A stretch of DNA of 64,000 bases. It comes from Palaemon carinicauda (lineage: Eukaryota > Arthropoda > Malacostraca > Decapoda > Palaemonidae). Positions 47,081 through 58,684 of this stretch are shown here, piece after piece. Within the stretch, counting starts at the first letter, position 1; the number at the start of each line of letters is the position of its first letter. The translations under genes and the position numbers were made by a program. The stretch covers positions 75,939,797-76,003,796 of the forward strand of contig NC_090751.1 in the NCBI RefSeq assembly GCF_036898095.1, in the 5' to 3' direction. The notes under the pieces are model-generated. The model was given only the letters and a program-made list of their open reading frames with translations, was not told the origin of the DNA and did not search any database.

Positions 47081-50060
47081 AAGTTTTTGAGGAATTAATG
47101 AATATTACAAGGTAGAGCATGCTAAGTATTCCAGAATTGGTAGTGAAGTCAAAAGAAAAGCCAGGAATGACTAGAGAATATTTAGACAGTAAGGCCGATG
47201 AGGCTGAAAGCTATGAATTCAGGGAGTGGCTATGGTGTGAGAGTTTCTCATAGAATTATTAATGAAATCTCTACGGGGCAAAGAAGAAGCATAGACTCGT
47301 CTAAAAGAGAGATGGATCTGTTATAACAACAGAAGATGAAGAAAGGCAATGTTGGATGGAACACTTTAGTGAGGTCATGAATAGGAGATATGAAGGGAAT
47401 AATTTGATTGATACAACTGAAGCTGAGGAAGACCTTGAAGTGCCCATGAATGAATTCAGTGTGTTTGAAGTCGAAGCTATTTAAAAAGAGATGGAAAACC
47501 CTTGTATATGATGGAATAACTGCTGAGATAATATTGGCCAAAAATGGCGTGACTCCCAGAATACTTACAAGATTATTGTGTAGAAAGTAGCGTGAAGAGG
47601 CCAAACCTGATGAATGGGAGCTAGGAGTATTGGGGAAAATGGCAAATGAAGATTTGACTGCAATAGTTACCATATTTGATGGCCTACAGGACGCACCTTT
47701 TTCCTAACATTTTGGCTAAAAAACTCACCCTGCATCTTATACATCCTAGATAAAGTTTGAGACCTACCGTAGGCTTAGGCTAATCAAACCCAGCTTACGC
47801 TAGGTACTTTACCAGCACTAAACTCCATGTATCCTTATTTTATTTTTATTGCTGGTATCATTGTATTATTACCGGTGCTTTAAAAATGAGTTAGTTAAAA
47901 TGAAAGCAATTTAAACTGAAATGCTGTGACTTTTGATTATAAAAAACAGCTGACAAAATATAAACATCGAGTTATGGTTGCGTTCTCAGCAATCTTTTAA
48001 CTTTCTCGTTCCTTAGCTTTGGATAATTGTAATGGTTTCGTTAATAACGGTAGTAGTCAAATTTAGATTAGCATATTTATTTTTCTTTAAAAATCTACAA
48101 AGATTCAAATTTTCCTCACTTTCTTCAATCAAGCACCATCTTCTCTGTCACATCATACTGTCATTAGCAGTACTTTGTTATTGTTGACTAAACACAAACA
48201 AAATGGCTTTTCTGTTATGTGATCTGTAGGAATTTTTAGGGACATGGCAAGTAAAATATTTGTAATTACATCTTTACTAAAAGCTCATACAGTAGTATTG
48301 TTAGTTATTGAGTGAATGTGTAAATGCATAAATGCATTTGTTTGTTCATTATGATCGGCGATGAAACGTAAAGGAAACTACATTTCCCGTTTTAGGTTTT
48401 AGAACAACTTGATATAGAACCACTCGTATTTCAATTATTTTTAATCACTAAGGATAAAGTAAGTAAAAAAATTACCAACATTATTATTTCATAACCAATA
48501 CAGTACTAGGTAAGATATCTGTTGCTTCAAAAGCTAACTTATACAGAGATGTTTGTTCATTATGATTGGAGAAAAAAAAAACAATGCTTTCAGTTTTATG
48601 TTGCGTGGTTAGCAAAAGCTTGATGTAAAATGGTCTTTATTAAATTCATTTTGGATTTTTAAGTATACAACAAAAGCTAGCCTACGCATTAATGGTCGTC
48701 TTATGCACAGATATATACGGTATGTTTCTGCTTGTGCAATGCACAGCAATACTATTAAATACACTAAAAACTGTTTTCCTGAATCTGACCTGCAGAAATG
48801 AGGGTGCGTCTTATAGGCCTATGCATCTTATAGGCCGTCAAATACGGCCTGAAAATAAATAGTATGCTTATTCTAAAGAGACTTAGTGAGAAAGATTGAT
48901 GAAAAGCTGAGAAATGAACTAGCAGGATTTAGAAAAGGTGAATTTGTACTAAGACATGTTGTACAGCAATGGGGAGAACATAAAAATCCACATATGATGA
49001 CATTTGTGGACTATAAAAAAGCCTTTGATAGTATGCACCAGCCAATTTTAGGAAGAGTTGTGTGTTATGGAGTTCCTCTTAAATATGTAAATTTGATTAA
49101 GTCTTTTCATGAGCATAGTAAGTGTAAAGTTAATGTCAGTGGAGTCCTATCAAATGAATTTCCAGTGAACAGTGAAATAGTCCTAGGGAATGTGCTATCG
49201 CCTATTTTGTTTATCCTCCTTATGGATTTTTTAATGCATAGAACTGTTGGAGAGAGTGGAGAAGAATTTTATAGGATTGGTAATAGGAAATGATCTGACC
49301 TAGAGTATGCTGATGATGCTGTCCTTATTAGGAAAACACCACAGGATTTGCAATGCTTGGTTATCAGAGTGCATGAAATATCACAGGAGGTAGGCTCAAG
49401 ATAAATATAAGAAAGACGGAGGTGATCAGAATCGAAGATGAAATATTGGAAGGAGAAAGGGTTGATGAGGTGGAATCATTTAAATATTCAGGAACTATGA
49501 TCTCTAATACAGAGTCTTTAGAATTGGAGTTGAATGAAAGATTGAAAAAATCAAATCAAGGAATGGCTAAGTTAAGTAAAATTTGGAAATCATATTGCCT
49601 TAAATTACACATAAAAATTAGACTATATATCAGTTTAGTGAGATCTGTGTTACTGTATGGACATGAGTCGTGGTATGATAATGAAATCATATCCAACATA
49701 TTTTCTAGATTTGAGAAGAATATTAAGAGTTTAATGGCAAGACAGGATTAGAAATGAAACTACAGGAGATTACTTTAAATGAAGCTATAAGAAAGATTAC
49801 TCGAGTGCCAAATGGGGATGAGATCATGGTAAGGGGTAGATGGAGATGGGTTGGGCATGCTCTTTGCACTCCCCGAGAGAGATTAGTTCACTAAACATTT
49901 AATAGGTCTCCACAAGGCACTAGAATAATTGGAAGACCCAGGCCTACATGGGTGAGGATTATGAAGCGTGAAGTAGGAGATGGCGAATGGAGAAGTATTG
50001 ATTTAAAAGCTTGATATAGATGACTGATGAAATCTAACCGAGGCCCTTTGCGTCAATAGG
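47080..50060 (+). pseudogene. Dead RTE-like LINE (RT), split by a repeat
   Basis: Upstream scraps (47100-47669) read KARND, REYLDSKADEAESYEF and, later, DGITAEIILAKNG and KPDEWELGV. After the inserted repeat (47670-48847), 48886-49293 reads KLRNELAGFRKGEF, MTFVDYKKAFDSM (RT Asp block), LSPILFILLMDF and, after a TGA, LEYADDAVLI (YADD box, near 49300). The part at 49422-49751 holds the thumb region (VESFKYSGTMI, VLLYGHESW). A GRPRPTWV-like scrap lies near 49930. There are stops and frameshifts throughout. It belongs to the RTE-type RTs with YADD; the endonuclease was not seen. Confidence 0.75.
47670..48847. mobile_element. Non-autonomous DNA-transposon-like repeat within the RTE remnant
   Basis: The ends are inverted: CCATATTTGATGGCCTACAG at the left, and CCGTATTTGACGGCCTATAA as the reverse complement of the right end. 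An internal copy of the end motif lies near 48690 (GTCGTCTTATGCAC). No open frame of note. Its core (about 47950-48310) is shared with 52530-52620 and 56520-56900. A clear TSD was not identified, so the superfamily is open. Confidence 0.65.
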
Positions 50061-50061
50061 C

Positions 50062-50465
50062 ATAGGAGGAGGAGATGATGAAATGTATATTGTGGGTTTC
50101 TTAGGGCAGATAATTTTTTTGTCTTAATATTTTAGATAGTCATTTTTTGATCTTATGAAAGTTTGAATTCATGAAGAGGATGAAGAAAATTGAAAATAAT
50201 TAAAAACAAAAATATACCATAGATTCCTATAACTATTTTAAGGTTTTTCACCTATCGCCAGAGCTTGGAATGTAACTCTTGCAATAGCCGAGTTAGTGCT
50301 GTTTTAGGACAAAACCTGGTGACATCGTTCTAGTTAAGTGGATTTCAGATATTTTGAGGAACTATTCTGGTACTTGGTTTGGTCATGTAACCCATTATCT
50401 CAGTATTGCATTCTCCAGCAGAATTACATAGTATTAAATCATCTAATTTCATGGTTATTTTTCAG
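50062..50465 (+). other. 3' part of the large NDUFB5 intron
   Basis: AT-rich sequence without recognised repeats. It ends with a T-rich tract and TTCAG at 50465, the acceptor of the next exon. Confidence 0.7.
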
Positions 50466-50572
50466 CATCCTATCACCAGATTCCTTGCTAGATATGTTAT
50501 CACCAGCCATCAGCAGGATTATGAAAAGTATCTTCACTTCATGTTTGAGGAAAATGAAAAAAAGCAGATGAG
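50466..50572 (+). CDS. NDUFB5: NDUFB5 penultimate coding exon
   Basis: Encodes HPITRFLARYV and then QQDYEKYLHFMFEENEKKQM, continuing directly from HWEYYP of the previous exon in phase 0. This is the intermembrane-space segment of the complex I subunit, with the conserved HPI(S/T)R block. The donor is GTCAGT at 50573, leaving two bases of an Arg codon. An overlapping frame opening at 50338 is a chance frame across the acceptor. Confidence 0.88.
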
Positions 50573-50812
50573 GTCAGTTGCTGAGAGAAATATGTTTATA
50601 TTTGTATGGGAATGCAATTCTAACACATTATTATAAGTTATTGATGGTTATCAGAAGTAATTTTGATTGGCAAGTCAGGTAGTGTGTACCTATCAACATC
50701 TAGCTCTAACCTTTGTAATAGAATATCATGGAATAATATTTCTTATTCCCTGGTAACAACTTTTATTAAGGAAATGCATAATATATCTCAGTAATTAATT
50801 TTATTCTTGCAG

Positions 50813-50951
50813 GCTCTTGGAGAAGAAAGTTGAGGCAGTAATGGCAGAACGTGGAGATAGCCAGTCCTACTACTATCGCCCTGTTCTTACCAAGTATCAC
50901 AAGTGGGTGAGGGAAGAATATGAGAAGACTGTAGAATCTAGAGGATATTAA
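50813..50951 (+). CDS. NDUFB5: NDUFB5 last coding exon
   Basis: Follows an intron of 240 bp (50573-50812) ending TTCTTGCAG. The first base completes the Arg codon. The exon encodes LLEKKVEAVMAERGD, YYYRPVLTKYHKWVREEYEK and a short tail, ending TAA at 50949-50951. The Tyr-rich block after a GD pair is typical of the NDUFB5 C-terminus. Confidence 0.88.
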
Positions 50952-51221
50952 GAAATTGATCATGTACTTTTGTCCTCTAGCTGATATCCTTGAATTGGTG
51001 TCACTTTGCGTATTCACATCATTACTCAAAAACAATGTTTAAATTTTTGTGAAAAGATTTAAATCTAAAATGGGGTTGGCGTTATCTTGATATCAACAAC
51101 AAATTACTTTTTCTAGTTGAAATGAATTTAGAAAATTTTGTTCTATTGAGTATATATTGTAAATAAAATGTACTTTTCATTTTATTCATATTCATTTCCA
51201 CTAAAATAGGCATTTTAGGTC
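50952..51221 (+). other. NDUFB5: NDUFB5 3' UTR and flank
   Basis: AT-rich and non-coding, containing a canonical AATAAA at 51162-51167. The transcript probably ends soon after, about 40 bp before an I-like LINE fragment. Confidence 0.65.
51162..51167 (+). promoter_or_regulatory. NDUFB5: Candidate polyadenylation signal of NDUFB5
   Basis: AATAAA, 211 nt after the stop codon, followed by T-rich sequence. It is the first canonical hexamer downstream of the last exon that I noticed. Confidence 0.55.
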
Positions 51222-52241
51222 CCCAGGGTAGTGTGCTAAGTGTAACCCTATTTGCACTACCCATTAATGGGATATCCTCAGTCATTCCCAAACATATTCT
51301 TTCAACACTTTTTGTAGATGATCTCTCCATATCATTTGCTGGAGCTAGAATGGCTATGGTTGAGAGAAAATTGCAACTCTCAATTGACAAAATTATCCAG
51401 TGGGCCGATATGATTGGATTTAAGTTTTCAACAAGTAAAACTGTTGTTTTCTATTTTTGTTGTATTCGAGGAGTACATCCAGACCCAGATATATACATCA
51501 AAGGTCAAAGGATCCCATGGGTAAGTGAAGTTAGATTTCTAGGGTTGATATTTAATTTGTAGGATTACATGGGTTCCTCACTTTAAAGCCTTAAATGTAA
51601 AATGCCATGAGGCTCTGAATCTTTTTAAAAGTTTTGTCCCATACATCTTGGGGGCAGATCACAAAACTTTTAAAATTATATAAAGCCTTGAGATTTTTTA
51701 AAATTAGTTATGGGTGTGAAATATACACCTCACCAACCTCAAGCCAATTAAAAGTTTTAGATTCTGTACACTATGCTGGTATCAGATTGTCCACAAGAGC
51801 CTTTAGATCTTCGCCTATCCCAAGCCTCCTTGTTGACACTGGAGAGTTACCTTTAGACCTCTACCGGATTTCTTCTATTGTTCGTTATTGGTTTAGGTTA
51901 CAAAGACTCCCTGAATCTAGTTTGTTAGACTGCAAACCTTGAAAGGCATTATAGATATTTTGTTGCACCCAAAATCTCCTCAACCTTATGGCTTCCTGGT
52001 AAAATCATTATTAGACGGTTTAGATATAGTTAGAAGTAAAGTGCTTCCATGTAGGATATCATCAACCCGTCCATGGAAATTACTGGATATATCTTTTTTT
52101 AAATATTTTATTGGTATAAAAAAGAAAATGACTGACTACGAAGCCAGGTTGCTCCTTATGGAACATGTTGAAGAACACAGGGAATTGACTTACATATATA
52201 CTGATGGCTCCAAATCTGATGCTGGCATTGGATTTGGAGTA
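51222..52241 (+). pseudogene. I-like LINE fragment G (RT end to RNase H start)
   Basis: Starts inside the RT at the PQGSVLS block and runs through FVDDLSISFAGARMAMVE, the thumb, and IYTDGSKSDAGIGFGVY. It stops at about 52241 in RNase H, where an unrelated repeat begins. Frames 51233-51562, 51634-51942 and 51939-52304 are shifted against one another. It is both 5' and 3' truncated, and more diverged than copies B-E. Confidence 0.85.
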
Positions 52242-52790
52242 TATAAATTACGGTCCCGAATTATGCGATTCCCCATTTTTGCGGTCGCTATTTTTCTAAA
52301 ATAAATTTTCTGTATCTGGGAAGCTGCTCAAAGTCTGCAAGTAAAGCACTACAAAATGTAACAAATCTATTGTCTTTTCAAGTATATTGTTAGCCCTAAA
52401 TACGTTGCTGGATAATAAATTTTACAAAATGATATTATTAACATAATTTCCTAGTAAATAGCCTATTTAAGGATAAAATTTCACATCAACAATGAAATCA
52501 ACTTAAAACTATGCAAGTCCAGCTGACAAAATGTAAACAGAATTGAGGTTACGTTCTCAGCAATCTTTATCTTTCTCTAACCTTTCAATAATTTTAATGG
52601 TAATGTTAATGATAGTATATTAAAATATTATTTTTGTTTAGTACAGTATATATAAAAGCTGTATTTTTCCATTCGGGTGAGTGGCCTAAACTTCGGTAAC
52701 GAGTGGGCAATATTTCGTCATATTTTAAACAGTTTAGATTTGCTTTACAAAGATTTGTATAGTACTCGGTATAATTATAAAAACCTTTCT
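52242..52790. repeat. Repeat related to the 47.7-kb non-autonomous element
   Basis: Starts with TAAATTACGGTCCCGAATTA. The part at about 52520-52620 (CTGACAAAATGTAAACAGAA, GTTCTCAGCAATCTTT) matches 47950-48050. No coding content and no clear ends. Confidence 0.5.
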
Positions 52791-52852
52791 CTCTCTGAGA
52801 GAGAGAAAGAAAGAGAGAGAGAGAGATTGATTTGATGCGAGAAAACTACAAA

Positions 52853-52900
<48 letters not shown>
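52791..52900. repeat. (GA)n and (CT)n microsatellites
   Basis: GA-rich 52793-52827 and (CT)n 52855-52900, in inverted orientation about 30 bp apart, directly before the CR1-like LINE. Confidence 0.9.
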
Positions 52901-52906
<6 letters not shown>

Positions 52907-52911
52907 GAAAA

Positions 52912-53229
52912 ATGAAAGCAAAAAAAGAAACAAAAAAGCAGGCCGTGTATATACCGCGCTTTGAACCAAGAGCCCCAAGATATGAGGCCTTTCAACCCAA
53001 ACCTGCACATTTAGAGCCCAACTACAAAGAATGCATCTATAATGCCAGGGGTTGGTGCAGATATGGGGACAGTTGCAGGTATACACACACAAATAAATAT
53101 GAAGGCGAAAGAGCAAATATAATAGAAAAGTTGGATTTTTTAATGGCAGAATTCTGGGAAATGAAGAAAAGAACATCATATCAGAACAGGAAGGAAGCAT
53201 GGGAGAATCCATATTATTACCAATATTAA
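52912..53229 (+). CDS. CR1-like LINE ORF1: small CCCH zinc-finger protein
   Basis: 105 codons from ATG 52912. The N-terminus is very basic (MKAKKETKKQ). A single CCCH finger reads CIYNARGWCRYGDSCRYTH, spacing C-x7-C-x5-C-x3-H, the type found in RNA-binding proteins. The C-terminus is acidic and aromatic (ENPYYYQY). Its stop overlaps the start of ORF2 by 31 nt in another frame. By position it is the first ORF of the LINE and probably binds its RNA; this is inference, and a truncated host-derived segment is the alternative. Confidence 0.6.
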   Translation: MKAKKETKKQAVYIPRFEPRAPRYEAFQPKPAHLEPNYKECIYNARGWCRYGDSCRYTHTNKYEGERANIIEKLDFLMAEFWEMKKRTSYQNRKEAWENPYYYQY

Positions 53230-55723
53230 ATAATGGGGATGAAACACAAACCATAATAGTAATGAATGCACAGGGTTTAGTCACGAGTAACTCTAAAAGG
53301 AAAATAGAGTTCTTAGAAGAACTAACCCAAATTGAAAAAATAGATATATTAAATATAAGTGAAACATGGTATTCCCAAGAGACTGGCAGTGATGACCAGA
53401 TAAAGGGTTTCCAAACTTATAGATCAGACAGAAAAAATAGGAATCAAGGGGGAACCGCAATATATGGAAGAGACATAAATCAAGGAAAAGTATGTGAAAA
53501 ATACAGCAACACAGAATGTGAATTGATTGCGGTAGAATTTGAAAAACTAATGAATATTGTAGTTTACAGACCCCCAAACACTAAGGAGTTTGACATAATA
53601 ATAGAAAAAATAGATGATATATGTAGAAACCATAAAGACTGGAATATACTCCTATCCGGAGATTTTAACTTTCCTTTCGTGGATTGGAAAGAACGGATAG
53701 AAGAAAGTGGTTGTATGTATACATATAAAAAAGATAGTAATAGTAGCGCAGAAGATAAGAGGCAATTTGAAAAGCTTCAAGATATGCTATTAGAACATAA
53801 TATGCAACAAATAAACCACATTCCAACAAGAAAGGAAAATGTCCTAGATCTAGTATTTGTGAATGAGGTGAATTATGTTAAAGAAATAATAGTGTATAAC
53901 ACGGGAATTTCAGACCACAATGTCATAGAATTGATAGTTCATTCCAAAGCAAGTGATCACAGAATTAATAAAAGCACAAAACTTTGGGAAGGATATGGAA
54001 AATATAACTTTTACAGTAAGAATATAAAATGGTCAGAAATAAATGAAGAACTGAATAAAGAATGGAAAAATGTATTTATAAGTGATAATATACAGGTAAA
54101 TACGGATATACTGTACAAAATACTGGAGAAAATTGTTGAAAAATATGTACCGAAAAAAATAATAAACAAAAGACGTGCATACCAAGAGACAGAAGGATCT
54201 TATTTCAGAAAATTAAAAAGTGGAAGAAAAATCTTGCAAAAGAAAAAAATGTGTGGAAAATGAGGGAAATAAAATGTAAGATAGAAAATGCAGAACAAAA
54301 GATTATACAGTCGAAAGAAAATGAAAAAAGGGACTTAGAAGAAAGGACACTTCAAAATATAAAAAGAAACCCCAAAGTACTTTACTCCTATGCAAAAAAG
54401 ATGAATAAAAGGAGAATAGAAATAGGCCCTCTAAGAATTGAAGGACGGCTAACGAATGAAAAAAAGGAAATATGCAACATATTAGCAGAAAAATATAAGA
54501 GTGAGTTCACGCCAAGAATTGCGAATGAGAATAATGAAACAGAAATGAGAGAAGAAAATGTTGAATATCTAACGGATATAGATATTAATGAAGCAGATGT
54601 CACGGCTATAAACGAAATTAAAAATGGATCGGCAGCCGGACCAGATGGAGTTCCAGCGATTTTGTTAAAAAAAAACTGCAAACACTATCGCGAAGCCACT
54701 TGCAATACTGCTAAGACAGCTTATATAACCCCTATCTTCAAAAGTGGATCAAGACTAGAGGCAAGCAATTATAGACCTGTTAGTCTAACATCACATATTA
54801 TGAAAGTGTATGAGAGGGTAATAAAAAAGAAAATAATGAACCATTTGGTCAAAAATAATTTGTTTAATATGGGTCAACACGGTTTCGTACCTGGAAAAAG
54901 TACACAGACCCAACTGATAGCTCACTATGAAAACATATACAATAATATGATAAATGAAAAAGACACAGATGTGATCTATCTAGATTTTGCAAAAGCCTTT
55001 GACAAGGTAGACCATAACATATTGGAGAAAAAAATGAGAAAGCATAATATTGTGGGAAAGATAGGAAAATGGGTAAAAGAATTCCTGCAAAACAGAAAAC
55101 AGATAGTGGTTGCAAATGACGAGAAATCAGATGAAGCCCAGGTAATATCTGGTGTGCCCCAAGGTACGGTATTAGCTGCACTGCTATTTGTTATTATGAT
55201 CTCAGACATAGACTGTGATGTTGAAAACTCCGTAGTGAGAAGTTTCGCCGATGACACAAGAATAAGTAGAGAAATTACTTATGATGAAGATAGGAACTCA
55301 CTACAAAGAGATCTAAACAAAATATATGAATGGGCGGAGATAAATAGGATGGTATTTAACTCCGATAAATTCGAATCAATAAATTATGGAAACACAGAAG
55401 GAATGGTGTATGCATACAAGGGACCTAATAATGAGACAATCACAAACAAGGAAGCAATTAAAGACCTTGGTGTAATTTTAAATAGGAATATGTTATGCAA
55501 CGACCAAATAGCAACACTGTTGGCTAAATGTAAAGCAAAAATGGGAATGTTATTCAGACACTTTAAAACAAGAAAAGCTGAACACATGATTATGCTTTAC
55601 AAAACTTATGTGCGTAGTACACTCGAGTACTGCAATGTGATATGGTACCCACACTACCAAAAGGATATTGCGCAAATAGAGAGTGTACAAAGGTCCTATA
55701 CTGCTAGAATAGAAGAAGTTTAG
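53199..55723 (+). pseudogene. CR1-like LINE ORF2 (endonuclease-RT), one frameshift
   Basis: The first part, 53199-54263, is an APE-type endonuclease: MNAQGLVTSNSKRK (Asn), ISETW (Glu), VVYRPPN, LLSGDFNFPFVDW and GISDHNVIEL (His). A one-base loss in an A-run near 54218 shifts the frame. 54251-55723 is RT: NGSAAGPDGVPA, NYRPVSLTS, GFVPGKSTQTQL, YLDFAKAFDKVDH, SGVPQGTVLAALLF and FADDTRIS. Compared with related RTs there seems to be a short deletion near 54690 (between KNCKHYREA and AYITPIF). TAG at 55721-55723 is in frame, and the protein continues afterwards. There is no RNase H. Confidence 0.88.
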
Positions 55724-56146
55724 GACCTTGATTACTGGGAAAGACTGCAATTTTTAAAACTATACAGTCTAGAAAGGAGAAGAGAACGCTACATGATAAT
55801 ACAAGCATGGAAGCAAATAGAAGGAATTGCTGAAAACATCATGGAGCTTAAAGTATCAGAAAGAGCAAGCCGAGGTATATTAATAGTGCCAAAAAGCAAT
55901 CCAGGTAAACTGAGAAAGGCGCACAGGACATTAATCCACTACGCACCAGCATCGATAATGCAGCGACTATTTAATGTGCTGTCAGCTCATCTAAGAAACA
56001 TATCAGGAGTGAGCGTAGATGCGTTTAAAAATCAGCTCGATAAATACCTAAGATGCATCCCAGACCATCCAAGACTGGAAGATGCAAAATACACCGGAAG
56101 ATGTATTAGCAACTCTCTGGTGGATATACGAGGTGCCTCACACTGA
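55724..56146 (+). pseudogene. CR1-like LINE ORF2, C-terminal end after in-frame TAG
   Basis: Same frame as the RT. The block DLDYWERLQFLKLYSLERRR, then RYMIIQAWK, and the end NQLDKYLRCIPDHP, KYTGRCISNSLVDI are typical of the CR1/L2-group C-terminus. It stops at 56144-56146. Only the TAG at 55721 separates it from the RT part. Confidence 0.8.
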
Positions 56147-56200
56147 GGACCTGGGGGAACCCAAACAAAAAATAAGGCAATAAGGTAAGGTAAGGTAAGG
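56147..56200 (+). mobile_element. CR1-like LINE 3' end with (AAGGT)n tail
   Basis: A very short 3' UTR ending in four AAGGT repeats at 56182-56200, a short tandem tail as in CR1-group elements. Confidence 0.7.
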
Positions 56201-56349
56201 CTCTCTCTCTGTAAGAAATAAATCTCAGTTCACATATGCCAACCTGAGTGTAAGAATGAAATTAACATGACGATTGTTAGTTGTGGCGATCAATTCCTCG
56301 CATCAGGTGGTATAAGAAACAAAAACACGGCTTTCGGTTACAACAGCTG

Positions 56350-56458
<109 letters not shown>

Positions 56459-56460
56459 AG

Positions 56461-57440
56461 GCTACATTTTGCTACCTCTCTTTATCTCTTTTTCACTAAT
56501 TCAGTTATATTAAAATTTCATGATGATTCAATTTTCCTTACTTTCTTCAATCTTGCTCCATCTCTGTCACATCGAACGTTATAGCCACGATAACTTGATT
56601 GTTCGATGACTTAAAAACCGGCCTAGTACTTTCTTCTACTTTTTTTTTTTTTTTCAGATGGTTCCATAATTGAGGTGGGTACAAGTTGACTTATAACTGA
56701 AGTGGTGAAAAGTATTTTGGATATGGAATGGACAATTATCTTCCGTAATAGTTTAGAATTATTGTAAATTATCATTCTGTCATTAGCGGCAGTTTGCTAT
56801 TGTTGATTAAACACAAAATAATAGTTTTCCTGCTTTGCTACACATGTACGAATTTATGTAGATATGGTAAGTAAAATATTTCTAATAACATATTTACTAA
56901 AAGCTTTTAATATCATTAGTTATCACTTTGATCTTTCATGTTTAATGCGTTGGTTTGTTTATTATGACCTAAGATGAAGCGTACAGTAAACAAATGGAAG
57001 GTTTCCGTTTCAGGCAGCGTCTTTAAGAAAAACATTATATAAATGGCGTTCATTTCATTTATTTTGAAGTTCTAAGAAAAATTAAATAGAACAACATTGG
57101 TAATAACAAAATCATCATATAATCAATGCTTGGTAAGATAGCTGTTGATGCAAAAACTAACCTATACACAGATGTGTAAATGCGTTCGTTTCTTCATTAT
57201 GATCGGATAAACTTAAACAAAACAATGGTTGTCTTATTTTATTGTCCTTTTTGGAGTGTTTAGGCAACGCTTGATAAAAACTCCCGTTTATTTTGATAAT
57301 TTTGGATTTTCAATGATGCAACAAAAGCTAGTCTATACAGTGATGGTTTTGCTATTCACCAGTTATCTTATACAATAGATATGACAAACTTATTAAAATT
57401 TGTCCCTACTTTAGGTCGTGTTATAACGGGAAATATAGGC
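56461..57440. repeat. Second relative of the 47.7-kb non-autonomous element
   Basis: Similar in order to 48070-48660: CTTACTTTCTTCAATC, CTGTCATTAGCGGCAGT, TGGTAAGTAAAATATTTCTA and TGTTTATTATGACC. It contains no gene, and its ends were not defined. Confidence 0.55.
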
Positions 57441-58680
57441 ATTTACACCCATCCTGGTTGTAATTTTAATCTTTTTCAAGTTATTAGAACTTTATAGTAT
57501 ATTTTTGGGCTCGAGGCATGTCATCCTGATGGAAGTTCCTTCTAGCAACTTCTACAGTATAATATTTCTGCGATTGATATTACAAGAGAATTACTGTTGG
57601 GTATCATGGGGTTCCAACCCCCCGGAAACGACTATCAGAAGATATCGTGTATAATCAGGGACACATCCCAAGATAACCATAGATATCTGCACCCCAAACA
57701 GACCTTACCCAGTCTGATCCACTAGGGGAAAGGATAAGTAAGAAGCCATTACACATCCTATGACGTTTGAGTGCCCCTATACGTGCCTGCCTCTCATTCC
57801 TTCGAACGCAGCTGTTGCTACAGTTCGTTTTTTTTTTTTTTTTTTTTTTGTGGCCACTTTTTTCGCAGTGTGCGAAGAATCTTCGTGTGAATAGCTTCCT
57901 CTTCTTCGTCAAAGTTGAGTATTTACCTCCCTTTGCCTTTATTTATCCTAACTTTGGTTCAACTCCCTTCGTGGACTTATGTTTTAGCTTTTGGTTAGAG
58001 GAAGTCTAAGCGCTTCGAGTCCTGCTAGCATGGCGTCGGGCTTAAATCCCCGATGGCCTCTTATTTATCATGTTTACTTTATTTTTGGGTAAGTTTCATG
58101 TTAGCTAGTTTTTGTTTAGCATTACAATGCTAACGACTCAATTTTATATATATTTTCACTACGAATAGTATTAAAATGCCAAGGACTCAATTTTATATAT
58201 TTTCATTACGATTTATTATTTTAGTCTTTTGCGAGTTCCTATCAGTTTCGGCTATTCTAGCTTAATATTGGCAGTTAGGCTGGCCACCTTGCCACAACAT
58301 TAGAGTTTCTCAGGGCAAAGAAGGCACAGATTTAAAAAAAATCCCCTTTGCGAAGGGCGAGCTCATTTTTATTGTTCAGTTGGTTTGCTGACTGGCTAAT
58401 GCCTTTTCTTTAGTTTCTGGGATTCTTCTTTCGTCTTGTGGTATCTGGCCAGGTCTATTCTTTAACGGCATGTCCGTCATTCCATTGTGCTACATACGCT
58501 CTCTAGTTGGTTTATGGTATTCCTTTCAAGTTCCCCTTTGCGAAGGGCACGTACACTTTTTCCTGTCGGTGCGTTGACAGTTGTATGATGCCGTATTCTA
58601 ACCCTTTTTATATTTTGAGAGAATAATTATTTTGTGGAACCCTGTTACGGATATCAAACTTATATATACTGTATATTGTG
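57441..58680. other. Unclassified leader-like sequence
   Basis: No recognised gene. The stretch 57600-57800 is GC-richer, a T-run lies at 57827-57849, and open frames 57655-57912 (minus) and 57767-58009 (plus) overlap with no domain. It may be the 5' leader of another DIRS-like element, judged only by similar texture to 6130-6660. Confidence 0.3.
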
Positions 58681-58684
58681 AGTG

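Noticed and set aside
57767..58009. Open frame with a hydrophobic Phe-rich segment as a membrane protein
   Set aside because: The Phe run comes from a poly-T tract; no further support.
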